DNA of 57,955 nucleotides. It comes from CAZEAN01 sp964510225. GTDB lineage: Bacteria; Planctomycetota; Planctomycetia; Isosphaerales; Isosphaeraceae. The number at the start of each line of letters is the position of its first letter. Position 1 is the first letter of the stretch. The notes beneath the pieces are model-generated. The model made no database searches and had not been told where the DNA came from. It worked only from the letters and a program-made list of their open reading frames with translations. Below, one piece after another: positions 44,201 through 52,811 of the stretch. Location: the NCBI GenBank assembly GCA_964510225.1, contig CAZEAN010000024.1:1-57955 (forward strand). The letters run 5' to 3'. The translations under genes were made by a program, and so were the position numbers.

Positions 44201-45103
44201 ATGAATCTCGAGCCAATCGCCTGCCTGAACGGCGAATGGATGCCTCTGAGTGAAGCGAAGGTACCCGTAACCGACCGCGGATTCCTCTTCGGTGATGGAG
44301 TCTATGAGGTCTATCGCCTTTATGGTGGCCGCCTTTGGCTCGAGAAATCCCATACCGATAGGCTCCGTCGGAGTCTCCGCGAGTTAGAGATTCACAACGT
44401 CGATCTTGACCAAGTAAGCGACCAGATCAAGGAGACGGTGTCACGATCGGGAATCGTTGAAGGGACGGTCTACATTCAGATCACTCGAGGTGCGGCGCCG
44501 AGGCGACATCGGTTTCCTGAATCAGATACCCCGCCCACGAAATTGATCATCGTTTCACCTTATGACGATGAGGTCACCGCGAACCGACGACAGACCGGAG
44601 TTCCACTGATTACTCAGCCTGACATCCGTTGGGGGCGCTGTGACATCAAATCGGTCAATTTGCTCGGAAATGTGCTGGCTTGTGAATATGCTCACAGAAG
44701 CGGTTGTTTGGAAGCGGTCTTAATTGATCGGGACGGATTTGTCACCGAGGCGACCCATTCCTCGTTGCTCTGGATCCGGGATGGGATTCTCGCTGGTTCC
44801 CCCGAAGGATCCGAGATTCTTCCGGGAACCAGTCGAGGCGTAGTCGTTGCGCTGGCCGAGCAACTGAAGATTACGTTCCGCGAGGAACGGATTCAGCTCA
44901 ATACACTGCTTGGAGCCGATGAAGTCCTATTGACCGGGACCACTCTCGAAATCATGCCCGTCATCCGAATCGAGGACCGAGTGATCGGAGATGGGAGTCC
45001 GGGCCCAATCACTCTAAGACTCCAAGGCGGATTTGGAGAGGCAGTTCGACAGTTCCGCGACGGCGCGGCCAACCCTTTTGAAGCACTTACCGTGACCGCA
45101 TAA
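44201..45103 (+). CDS. class IV aminotransferase, D-alanine aminotransferase-like
   Basis: PLP enzyme of fold type IV, 300 residues. CLNGEWMPLSEAKVPVTDRGFLFGDGVYEVYR is the N-terminal signature, RRSLRELEI follows, DIKSVNLLGNVLACEYA carries the PLP lysine, and EATHSSLLWIRDGIL with EILPGTSRGVVV supplies the phosphate site. The GVYEV and IKS-NLLGNV patterns favour D-amino acid transaminase over branched-chain aminotransferase or aminodeoxychorismate lyase, though these are hard to split by eye. It precedes the GT-like gene by 13 bases. Confidence 0.88.
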   Translation: MNLEPIACLNGEWMPLSEAKVPVTDRGFLFGDGVYEVYRLYGGRLWLEKSHTDRLRRSLRELEIHNVDLDQVSDQIKETVSRSGIVEGTVYIQITRGAAPRRHRFPESDTPPTKLIIVSPYDDEVTANRRQTGVPLITQPDIRWGRCDIKSVNLLGNVLACEYAHRSGCLEAVLIDRDGFVTEATHSSLLWIRDGILAGSPEGSEILPGTSRGVVVALAEQLKITFREERIQLNTLLGADEVLLTGTTLEIMPVIRIEDRVIGDGSPGPITLRLQGGFGEAVRQFRDGAANPFEALTVTA

Positions 45104-45116
45104 GGAGCGTGACGCC

Positions 45117-45983
45117 TTGCAGGCCGTTTCGGATTCCGAACAGAACAGTGGGCTTGTGCCAGATCAAGTCGACCAGCCTCTCCATCCGATTGACGCTCAC
45201 CTGAAACGGGATTCTATTCCTAAGAGCGCTGGGATCCACGTTGTGGTGCTCACGGAGTCTGAAGCCGTTGCGGAGCAGGTTGGGATATCTCTCCAGCAAC
45301 TAATCCGTGAAGCGGGGAGAGAAGTCGAGGTCGTGATTGAACCCCACCAACTTGAATCGAGAGCGGAACGACTTCTCCGAGCGCTTAAAGGTGCGACGGC
45401 TCCACTCGTTTTAGTCACAACGGCTTGTGAAGTCTGGACCAAGGAGCATCTGGAATCACTCCTGCAAGCGATCGACCGCGTCGACCTCGCGATCGGAAGG
45501 AGACCGGAATCACTTCCGGTCCGGGTTTTCCGATGGCTCTTGAATCGACCATGGGCTCTTCTCTTTGCGGTCCCTGCACGCGATCCTGACTCACCTTGCT
45601 GGCTCTTCCGACGCGAAGCGATCGAGATTATCCCGGCCCAATCGGCTTCCCGTTTCCTGAACATAGAGATCCTCGCAAAGCTCTCTTATTTTGCATTGTT
45701 GATCGATGAGGTCGATGTTCCCGGGATCTCTGGAGCAAGTGGTCCACCAGGGTTCCTCGACGACTTTTTTGAAGTGCTGAAGAATCCAGTGATCCGAAAG
45801 GAGCCGAGCGAGAAGGGCAACTCGGCCGGCGTCGCCGCCTCGCTCTCAGAATTAGCTCCATCGGAAGATCCGGAGCGCGAGGAAGAAGGTAACGATGCCC
45901 CAGACAGACAGAATCGCCAACTTGGGGAGAACCTCAACCAAGCCGGCACCCTCGAGAATGATGAGCCGGAGCGCATCGGCTAA
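45117..45983 (+). CDS. glycosyltransferase-2-like protein
   Basis: A 288-residue protein starting at TTG 45117, with AAGGAG 9 bases upstream. IHVVVLTESEAVAEQVGISLQQLIREAG, EVVIEPHQLESRAE and APLVLVTTACEVWTKEHLESLLQAIDRVDLAIGRR follow the fold of family 2 glycosyltransferases, but the DXD motif is not obvious, so activity is unsure. The last 60 residues are acidic and low in complexity and lie antisense to the end of the ABC permease gene; the two coding ends overlap by 132 bases. It probably shares a transcript with the aminotransferase. Confidence 0.65.
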   Translation: MQAVSDSEQNSGLVPDQVDQPLHPIDAHLKRDSIPKSAGIHVVVLTESEAVAEQVGISLQQLIREAGREVEVVIEPHQLESRAERLLRALKGATAPLVLVTTACEVWTKEHLESLLQAIDRVDLAIGRRPESLPVRVFRWLLNRPWALLFAVPARDPDSPCWLFRREAIEIIPAQSASRFLNIEILAKLSYFALLIDEVDVPGISGASGPPGFLDDFFEVLKNPVIRKEPSEKGNSAGVAASLSELAPSEDPEREEEGNDAPDRQNRQLGENLNQAGTLENDEPERIG

Positions 45984-46931
45984 TTGCGTAAGAGGTAGTA
46001 GTTGAATAAAGGGATGAATGATCTCAGGGAAGTTTTCATAAGAAAAGAGGACTCCCGAGAAAAGCCACATTGGAATCATCACGAGATTCATGAGACCACT
46101 GACAGTCTCAGTAGACTCCGCACGGCTGGCCACCAAGAGCCCGATTCCAGCGAACGCCATGGCACCAATCACATCTGTGAGGATCACTAAAGGGAGGCTC
46201 CCTCGGATCGGCATTTCGAAGATGAATACCCCGAGACCAAGGAGAAGCGTGATATCAGGAATCAGGAAGGTCAGACGCGCACCGATCACGGCCAAGAGGA
46301 AATCGCGACGCGGCATTGGAGTGGCTTGGAATCGTTTGAGGAGTTTTTTGAGTCGGTAGTTGACAAGGAGAAATCCAACGCCCCAAAGTCCACCGCCCAT
46401 AGCATTCATGGCAACTAAGCCAGGGACCAAGAAGTCGATGTACCGAGACCCGGGCTCCGTAATCAGCTCCTCACGGGTCGCCACAATATCATCGCGACCG
46501 AGAGCGCGCTGGTAGGTGTTATTGAAGGCGTCACGTGCCGCGATCGCCTCGGGTCGGGTGGGATCAAATCGGTAAAGTAGTTGACCATTCTCCTCTGGAA
46601 CGACCACCAGAGGGACTCTTCCCCGGAGGAGGTCAAGGTCTGCTTCGGAAGGCGTTTTCTTTTCGATCTTGATCAGAGGTCGTCTTGGCGTCGCATTTTC
46701 TGAATCTGCCGACCCCATTTCGGACTCAAGGGTTGCAAGAACTTCATCCGCACCTTCAGTTTCAATGAGATCAACAACGATTGGTTGTAATTCTCGTGAA
46801 TTAAAGGCGAGCCCGAGGACCAGTGCGAGGGTGATCGGGAATCCGTAGACCCAGAAGATTCTCGCCGGTTGCCGGTAGAACTCGCGGAGTCGTGCCAAAT
46901 AAAGATGCCAGAGTGACGAGGTCGATACCAT
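45852..46931 (-). CDS. ABC-2 type transporter permease
   Basis: Membrane component of an ABC exporter, 359 residues. FWVYGFPITLALVLGLAF is the first transmembrane helix, then a large extracytoplasmic loop (residues 50-160), and five further helices from FLVPGLVAMNAMGGGLWGV onward, including MNLVMIPMWLFSGVLFSYENFP, the signature of the ABC-2 family. It is the downstream gene of the pair with the ATPase at 47024, 92 bases apart. Substrate unknown. Confidence 0.92.
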   Translation of the reverse strand: MVSTSSLWHLYLARLREFYRQPARIFWVYGFPITLALVLGLAFNSRELQPIVVDLIETEGADEVLATLESEMGSADSENATPRRPLIKIEKKTPSEADLDLLRGRVPLVVVPEENGQLLYRFDPTRPEAIAARDAFNNTYQRALGRDDIVATREELITEPGSRYIDFLVPGLVAMNAMGGGLWGVGFLLVNYRLKKLLKRFQATPMPRRDFLLAVIGARLTFLIPDITLLLGLGVFIFEMPIRGSLPLVILTDVIGAMAFAGIGLLVASRAESTETVSGLMNLVMIPMWLFSGVLFSYENFPEIIHPFIQLLPLTQLADALRLIILEGAGLVEVLPKLAILSVWGIVTFFLALRIFRWS

Positions 46932-47023
46932 CGTTTGCCTAACTCAGGGTTTCTTGAATTCAGGATCATCGAATTGATAGATCGATCGCTTAAACGAAGT
47001 AGCGCGAGATTACCAATTGCTGG

Positions 47024-48064
47024 TTACGAGACACTTGGACTGGTGGAGCGTCGACGACTCCGCCTCCCTGATCGCGTTCCAGCGTAATCTTGGTTGTCTG
47101 GTTGATCATCATCCCGAAGATGTCGGCCGGTGAGTGCAACAAAGACATCCTCAAGACTCACCCGGCGTGTCGTGAGTCGAAGCAAGGGGAGTTGCTCAGC
47201 ATCAAGTCGATTCAGTAGCGAGGGAATTGCTTGATGAGGCTCGGAAGCGACTAAGACGAACCCATCACCTTCAAGTTTGACCTCATGAACGCTAGGAAGA
47301 TCGCGAAACATCCCAGTGTCGGACAGCTTGGAATCGCCGCCGAGACTGAATTCAATGAGATGCTCGGCCCCAATCCGTTGAACGAGTTCTTGCGGCGTTC
47401 CGAGTGCAATTACCTTACCATGATCGATAATCGCGATCCGATCACAGAGTCGCTCAGCTTCATCCATGTAGTGTGTCGTAAGGACAGTTGTCCGGCCTTG
47501 ACGTTGGAGGTTTCGGATCACCTCCCAGAGCTGTCGTCGAGCTTGCGGATCGAGTCCAGTCGTTGGTTCATCGAGAAAGAGAAGTTCCGGTTCCCCAACG
47601 AGTGCCAAGGCTACTGCGAGCCGGCGTTGCTGTCCTCCAGAGAGAGTTTCAACGTAGACGTTTGCCTTCGATTCCAGCGCGACTGATTCTAACGCTCCAT
47701 CGATTTCGGAGCCTGATCGGTAGAAGCTCCGAAACATTTGGAGTAGCTCGACAACGGTCATCTTATCGGGAAAGCGAGTTTCTTGGAGAGTCACGCCGAT
47801 CCGTTCGCGGATCTCCGTTTCGTCCTCATTCCAACGCCTTCCAAGAACCTCAACATCACCCTCAGTTGGTTTGTTGAGGCCCTCAAGGATTTCAATTGTC
47901 GTGGTCTTCCCGGCGCCATTGGGCCCGAGCAAACCGAAGCATTCGCCGACGAAGACTTCGAGATCAAGCCCGTCGACCGCGATCACTGGCCCTGTACGTC
48001 CCTGATAAACTTTTCGGAGTTGGTGAACCCTAATTGCACGATCTAAGCTCGAATCCGTGGACAT
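47024..48064 (-). CDS. ABC transporter ATP-binding protein
   Basis: Partner ATPase of the permease. I prefer the ATG at 48064 (346 residues) over a GTG 12 bases upstream. Walker A GPNGAGKTTTIEILEG near residue 50, signature LSGGQQRRLAVALALVGEP, Walker B LLFLDEPTTGLDP and the H-loop TTHYMDEAERLCDRI are all intact. The C-terminal 70 residues form the extension found in multidrug and antibiotic exporters of the DrrA type. The last 30 residues are basic and low in complexity. Confidence 0.94.
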   Translation of the reverse strand: MSTDSSLDRAIRVHQLRKVYQGRTGPVIAVDGLDLEVFVGECFGLLGPNGAGKTTTIEILEGLNKPTEGDVEVLGRRWNEDETEIRERIGVTLQETRFPDKMTVVELLQMFRSFYRSGSEIDGALESVALESKANVYVETLSGGQQRRLAVALALVGEPELLFLDEPTTGLDPQARRQLWEVIRNLQRQGRTTVLTTHYMDEAERLCDRIAIIDHGKVIALGTPQELVQRIGAEHLIEFSLGGDSKLSDTGMFRDLPSVHEVKLEGDGFVLVASEPHQAIPSLLNRLDAEQLPLLRLTTRRVSLEDVFVALTGRHLRDDDQPDNQDYAGTRSGRRSRRRSTSPSVS

Positions 48065-48540
48065 CGGTGGGCTCACACGCGGCGAAAACTGGAAGGTCTT
48101 GAAACTAGACGCCAGATCATTCTAATCGCGGAGAGAGTGTACGCCCACCCGAGCCCTTCAAGTGCCTTCGAATGATGATTCATAACGTTTGATAAAAAAT
48201 AATATATGTAAATTATGTGATTATTTCTGATACAACGACCACGCTCTTTCTCAGTCGAGGAGCAAACTTCGAGATTCATCGGACGTGGTTAGGCAGGATA
48301 GAGAGTCAACAAGCTCTTCGATGTAGCGGGCATGATCCGACAGGTCTTCGTGCGACCCTCTGGAAAATCGATGAAGTGAATCTCGTGCCATTTCTGATTG
48401 AACCAAATCAAGCACTTCGGAGTAGATGCCGGAAGTCTGATCCATTAGCGGTTATCATGCCAATTGAGGGAAAGATTCTTGAATTCTTGATCGTTCCGAG
48501 CAATTGTAAACCTTCCACCGGTAATCAAAGGAGCGGATCG
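48065..48540. other. divergent intergenic region with AT-rich core
   Basis: 476 bases between the leftward ABC ATPase and the rightward interrupted gene. An AT-rich run at 48185-48225 (GATAAAAAATAATATATG and following) probably holds promoters. The rightward frame continues upstream through this region from 48217 but without coding features. Confidence 0.35.
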
Positions 48541-49155
48541 ATGTTTCAAAGCAAGTCGCGACGAGGTGAACTAGCTGGCGCATTTCTCCTTGGAATCATC
48601 CTTGGAGTCGGTCTCCTTTTCATCGGGCTCGAATTCGGGAGAAAGACATCACCCCAAGTACCAAACGATCAGCTCCTGGAGATCTAGGGCAGCCAAGAGG
48701 AGATCGATTCCGCTTCTCCTGAGCAGCTTGTTCAGGAGCAACTTAAGGATGGGGAGCGTGCCCTTGAGATTATCGACGAGGCAGCAGCACGGGGCCAACG
48801 TGGCTATGCAAATGCGAATTTAACTTACTTCTATTCTCGACAGATCCTTGGGGCTAAACTCTTCCTTGTGGTCCCAGAGGGAAAAGGACGGACGACCGAT
48901 CCTGAGGTCTACCTGACGAACGACCACTCAGCTACGTCTGAAACTTTGGAAGCGTTTCAGACTCACCTGACCCGGATGAAGAGTTGGGAAGCCCGACTCG
49001 TTCGATTAGTGGCGTCCCGGCAGATTCCCGAGCTGGAATACTTAAGGTCGCGCCTTCTCCGGTTGGAAGCCGAGAACTGGCTCGCCCGAGAAAAAAACCG
49101 CGAGATTTCTGACGCCATTGAAGACCCGGATGACGCTGGCTTGACGATTCATTGA
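48541..49155 (+). pseudogene. membrane-anchored coiled-coil protein gene interrupted by one in-frame TAG
   Basis: ATG 48541 is preceded by a good AAAGGAG. The first 48 codons give MFQSKSRRGELAGAFLLG and ILGVGLLFIGLEFG, a basic start and one transmembrane helix, then TAG at 48685-48687. The same frame then stays open for 155 codons to TGA at 49155: EQLKDGERALEIIDEAAARG, YFYSRQILGAKLFLVVPEGKG, and a helical end LEYLRSRLLRLEAENWLARE. Coding character is the same on both sides and no start codon follows the TAG closely. I do not recognise the family. Nonsense mutation, readthrough or a base error are all possible. Confidence 0.7.
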
Positions 49156-49313
49156 TCCGGAGCGATGACGGATTGAAGGCCCCGAATCCAGACGCTGCTC
49201 ACCTTTGTCAATCATCATAGCAACAGCAAATGAGCCTCCGAGACAAGAAACTAGGCCCTTGGAGGCGCTCATCGTTCGGGTGCCAGGCTCATCCGCTTCA
49301 AGAGATTGACTTC

Positions 49314-51392
49314 TTATAATGATTTAACAGCGGCATCATATTGGAACTTTGAGAGCAACGCGCTCAATTGCGATCGGGTTCGGTCTAGCACTGTGGTTTG
49401 AATTTCATGCTCCTCCGTGAGCTTTTCGAATTCATCCTCCTGGACCACAAGGGACTTAACGTAGCGCTCGCGGAGGTTCTTTTCAGAGGCTCGGTCCGTG
49501 AGTGCTTGAAGGTTCTCCCGGATTCGTTCTTGATTCGTTTTGATCTGCTTTAGTTGAACTTGGATTCTATCAATGGAGCGGAGCGTTTCCTCCACTTCAT
49601 CATTGACTTTGATCAACTGTCGCAACGACTGCACTGCGATCTCACTGAAATATCCCTTCTCGATGTAACCGAAGATTTCTTCACTTCCCACAGTCTTCAG
49701 TTGCACTTCGCGCTTCAATTCTTTTCGAAGCCGAATACTAAAGACTTGCGTTTCATTCGGACCTAGATTGAAGCGGAACCTCCGGTAATTAGGGGTGATT
49801 TCTACAGGTTCTTGAGTCTCAATGAGCTTACCGTCGTCAGACGACCGAGGATGATCAAAGTAAACCTTGTACGTCGTAGCGCCCTTATTCTTGAAGACGT
49901 AAGACTCATCGACATGTCGCGCCGAAATTAAAGTCATGACACCATCTCTGACAATGACTTGACTTACGGGTTCTTGTTTGTTGTTGAGTTTATCGAGAAC
50001 GGAGACGCCAAGCTCGACAGCAAAGGGAACCAAACGGTGTTCGTCGGGTTTGAGAGTTTCCAACATCGCCTCACCGACATAATCACCCGACTCGAAAACG
50101 GTTACCGGGCCACCTTCGAGCGTTAGTCCGGTGGTGTTCTCAAACTCAACGCAGCGCATTGGGTTTGATTTCCGGGTATCCGGGTTGTAGAGCAGGGCGG
50201 TGCCTCCTTTGAACTCGCGAAAGAGAATCGGCACCAAGGCCGACTGGTTGCGCTGAATTGTCACGGGGTGTTCGATTTCGTAAGCAAAGAAATCTCCGAG
50301 CTTGCGGTCGAGCACCTTCGCTGGGGCGGATGCTGCGGTTTCTGGGCTCGCAGCACGATAGCGTCTAGACTCCCGCCTGGAAACGATCCCACCTTTCTCC
50401 ATATTGGCATAAGATTTTGTGAATGCGCTGGAACAGGCATCATCATCGCCATAACTTCCGGATGACTCGCCGAATGCCAAACCAACAGGCTCAGCGACGA
50501 AGTCCGAGTCTCCGTATGTACTTGGAGGAGGAGCCATATCAAGCGTCATCCCTTCCTCAACTTGGGGGGGCACAACGCCCGTGGTCTCGTTGACCGTTAC
50601 CTCAGGTCGATAGATCGCCCTCGGGGTGTAAAGGTCGTGAGTGAATGAAACAGGGAGACCGGCGATTAAGGTAAGCTCAACTTCGTTCCAGTCCTCATCC
50701 TGCGTGTTATCGACCACGGCCCAACCTTGGATCGACGGAGGCGGCTCGTTCTCGGGATGAATTAACATCCGGTACGTCGCCTTCCAGACCGGCGCAGCGA
50801 TGTTGTAGCCCACCAAGAGCTCACGGTTTCCTTCACCCTTGGCGAACATCGTGAAGCCACGGGCGTCTTGCTTCATCGCCGAGAGCTGAGATCGAAGGAC
50901 GTAATCCAAGTCGCGACGGACAGCCTCGTCGAGTATCCGCAACGAATTAAGTTCGTTTAAGTGGAATGACTGGATGTGACCGTCGTCAGTGAGGATCGAG
51001 AGAATTGGTTCATTCACTACGGTTTCAGAAACGAGCCGACGAACGCGATCGACACCGAGGAGCATTCCAACGACCGATGCTCCACCCGGAGGCTTCACCT
51101 CGACTGCCCCTCCTTTGAGCTGTGGGAGAAGGCCGAGTAGGCTTTCCTCGTCCGGAATCGAAATCGCGACTTCCGAAAGCAGTTGATTCAGCGGTTTCGT
51201 CGAGTCGTAGGACACAGACGCGATATGGCCGCCGCCCCGATCCAGTACGACCAACGACTTGAGGACGTCGCTGACTTCAGACTGCTTAAATGTCAATGAG
51301 AGTGCCGTGTCACCATCGACCGACCCCCGTCGCTCGAAATAGCCAACACCGTGTTTGTACAATACGACACGCGCAATCGGCAGCTTTGACAT
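49314..51392 (-). CDS. DUF4139 domain protein
   Basis: A 692-residue protein with GAGGA 9 bases before the ATG. The start LPIARVVLYKHGVGYFERRG matches the opening of this family, and the DUF4139 core with WKATYRMLI, WAVVDNTQDEDWNEVELTLIAGLPVSF, and later FAYEIEHPVTIQRNQSALVPIL is clear. RFRFNLGPNETQVFSIRLRKEL and a long coiled coil (residues 570-680) end the protein. There is no signal peptide. Relatives include mucoidy-inhibitor-like proteins; function is not known. Confidence 0.82.
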   Translation of the reverse strand: MSKLPIARVVLYKHGVGYFERRGSVDGDTALSLTFKQSEVSDVLKSLVVLDRGGGHIASVSYDSTKPLNQLLSEVAISIPDEESLLGLLPQLKGGAVEVKPPGGASVVGMLLGVDRVRRLVSETVVNEPILSILTDDGHIQSFHLNELNSLRILDEAVRRDLDYVLRSQLSAMKQDARGFTMFAKGEGNRELLVGYNIAAPVWKATYRMLIHPENEPPPSIQGWAVVDNTQDEDWNEVELTLIAGLPVSFTHDLYTPRAIYRPEVTVNETTGVVPPQVEEGMTLDMAPPPSTYGDSDFVAEPVGLAFGESSGSYGDDDACSSAFTKSYANMEKGGIVSRRESRRYRAASPETAASAPAKVLDRKLGDFFAYEIEHPVTIQRNQSALVPILFREFKGGTALLYNPDTRKSNPMRCVEFENTTGLTLEGGPVTVFESGDYVGEAMLETLKPDEHRLVPFAVELGVSVLDKLNNKQEPVSQVIVRDGVMTLISARHVDESYVFKNKGATTYKVYFDHPRSSDDGKLIETQEPVEITPNYRRFRFNLGPNETQVFSIRLRKELKREVQLKTVGSEEIFGYIEKGYFSEIAVQSLRQLIKVNDEVEETLRSIDRIQVQLKQIKTNQERIRENLQALTDRASEKNLRERYVKSLVVQEDEFEKLTEEHEIQTTVLDRTRSQLSALLSKFQYDAAVKSL

Positions 51393-51547
51393 GGGAGATG
51401 GTCCTCGAATATTACCTTGAGGTTAGCCATTCAGAAGCTCGAACTCGATCGATCGGTCCCAATCAAGACAAGCACGCAGCTCATAAGTTAAGCTTGTTTT
51501 CTTTTGAGTAATTGCGAAAAAGCAGTTGATTTACGTGGTTAAACCAG

Positions 51548-51599
51548 ATTGTTCCTCCGGTGCCAGTCAAATGATCGAACGACACTCGGAGGCAACAAT
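51548..51599 (-). terminator. hairpin after the DUF6807 gene
   Basis: ATTGTTCCTCCGGTG (51548-51562) and CACTCGGAGGCAACAAT (51583-51599) form a long stem with two single-base bulges, 30 bases past the stop of the leftward gene at 51629. The T run behind it is poor, so it is either a weak terminator or an mRNA end-stabilising hairpin. Confidence 0.4.
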
Positions 51600-51628
51600 G
51601 CAAGATTGGGTAATGATTCAGAATTGGA

Positions 51629-52696
51629 TTATTCAGAGAGCGGGAGTGCGTCGAAGACCTTGTCGTAAGCCATTACCTCTTCGACCGTCACTGTGCCGAC
51701 TTTAACGATGAGTCGGTAGCGGACCTCAAGTGGCTGGTCTTCAGTGATGTTGTACTCGAAGTAGGAACCAAACCGTCCGTAGTCACGTTCGCTGTGGCGG
51801 GCGGGCTTAGGATTCGATGGGTGGTCTAGGAGAATCGCGGTGTAACGGGTTCCATCAAGAACGAAGCTCATCGCATTCCAAGGAAGGTCAATGGGCCCTT
51901 TGCCGGTCTTCGGTTCCCAGTTTCGAGTTGCACCGGGCTTCCCTGGTCCATCTGGACGGATGTAGATCGTCTGGGACGCGGTTGTGTCCGCGACTTGATT
52001 ATCGGCGCGGAATTGGACTCCGGCATGCTGTGGATCGCCGTCCAACATTACTGGGCCCCCGGTCGTTTTGACGATCGCATGGAAGTCATAGATCTGAGAT
52101 TCGGGGGTCACCGTTGCCGTCAGTTTGCGGGTTTCCTCGGCAAAGACTTCGCCTTCCTCACCATGCCAGTCAATTCGGACTGTGTGATGTCCGAGGTCCG
52201 GACCTCCTTCTTGTGAGATCGTCCCCTCGTGCGATTGGAAGGCGTTCCCCCGACAATGCCAGACGTCTGCTTTCTTGCCGTCGCCGTAGGTGATCCGATT
52301 GAACCCGAAGAAGAAGCCGCGGTGATGAGTAAACCGTCCGCCCGGACCCTTGGTGACTTGCCGACCGTCAGGTGCATACAGATGGTGGAAGGGTTTATAC
52401 GTTTGTTCGCGGGCTTCTGGCGACGAGTTGTCGAGCGTCGGACGGATATAACGCAAAACTGGACGAGTGCCGAAGTTCAGTACGTCGGCCCCCTCTTCCT
52501 CAACCCAGTTGAACGTTTGGAGATCAGAGGTGCTCGACTCCGATCCAACTGCCTCCTCGGTTGATTCAATGACAACGTCCCGTTCTTCCTTCGCGTGAGC
52601 CTGCCCAAAACCGGAGATATCGTTGCATATGACTGGAATAACTAAAGTAATTGCTGATAGTACAATTGATTGCCAAACCCATTGATTTCGATGCAT
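51629..52696 (-). CDS. exported PmoA-like (DUF6807) protein
   Basis: A 355-residue protein with AGGAG before its ATG and a signal peptide covering about residues 8-35. The domain is recognised from VLRYIRPTLDN, PFHHLYAPDGRQVTKGP, FTHHRGFFFGFNRI and WHCRG, and the later HAGVQFRADNQVAD, NAMSFVLDGTRYTAILLDHPSNPKPA and FGSYFEYNI. Such proteins are common in planctomycetes and other polysaccharide degraders near sugar-oxidising enzymes; no catalytic residues are established. It lies next to a sulfatase on the same strand, 115 bases apart. Confidence 0.85.
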   Translation of the reverse strand: MHRNQWVWQSIVLSAITLVIPVICNDISGFGQAHAKEERDVVIESTEEAVGSESSTSDLQTFNWVEEEGADVLNFGTRPVLRYIRPTLDNSSPEAREQTYKPFHHLYAPDGRQVTKGPGGRFTHHRGFFFGFNRITYGDGKKADVWHCRGNAFQSHEGTISQEGGPDLGHHTVRIDWHGEEGEVFAEETRKLTATVTPESQIYDFHAIVKTTGGPVMLDGDPQHAGVQFRADNQVADTTASQTIYIRPDGPGKPGATRNWEPKTGKGPIDLPWNAMSFVLDGTRYTAILLDHPSNPKPARHSERDYGRFGSYFEYNITEDQPLEVRYRLIVKVGTVTVEEVMAYDKVFDALPLSE

Positions 52697-52811
52697 TCGA
52701 CGTACTCCTGTCTGTTCTCACGGTTGAGAATAACTTGGTTGTTAAAAAACGAAGATCGGTCAACGAAGGATTGACTGATTGGGAGTTGATCATCCTTTGG
52801 TGAGGACAGTT

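Noticed and set aside
20754..49155. Reassignment of UAG to an amino acid in this organism
   Set aside because: TAG is the natural terminal stop of rfbC, thpR, recR and several others, where proteins end at the expected length. Only two sites look anomalous.
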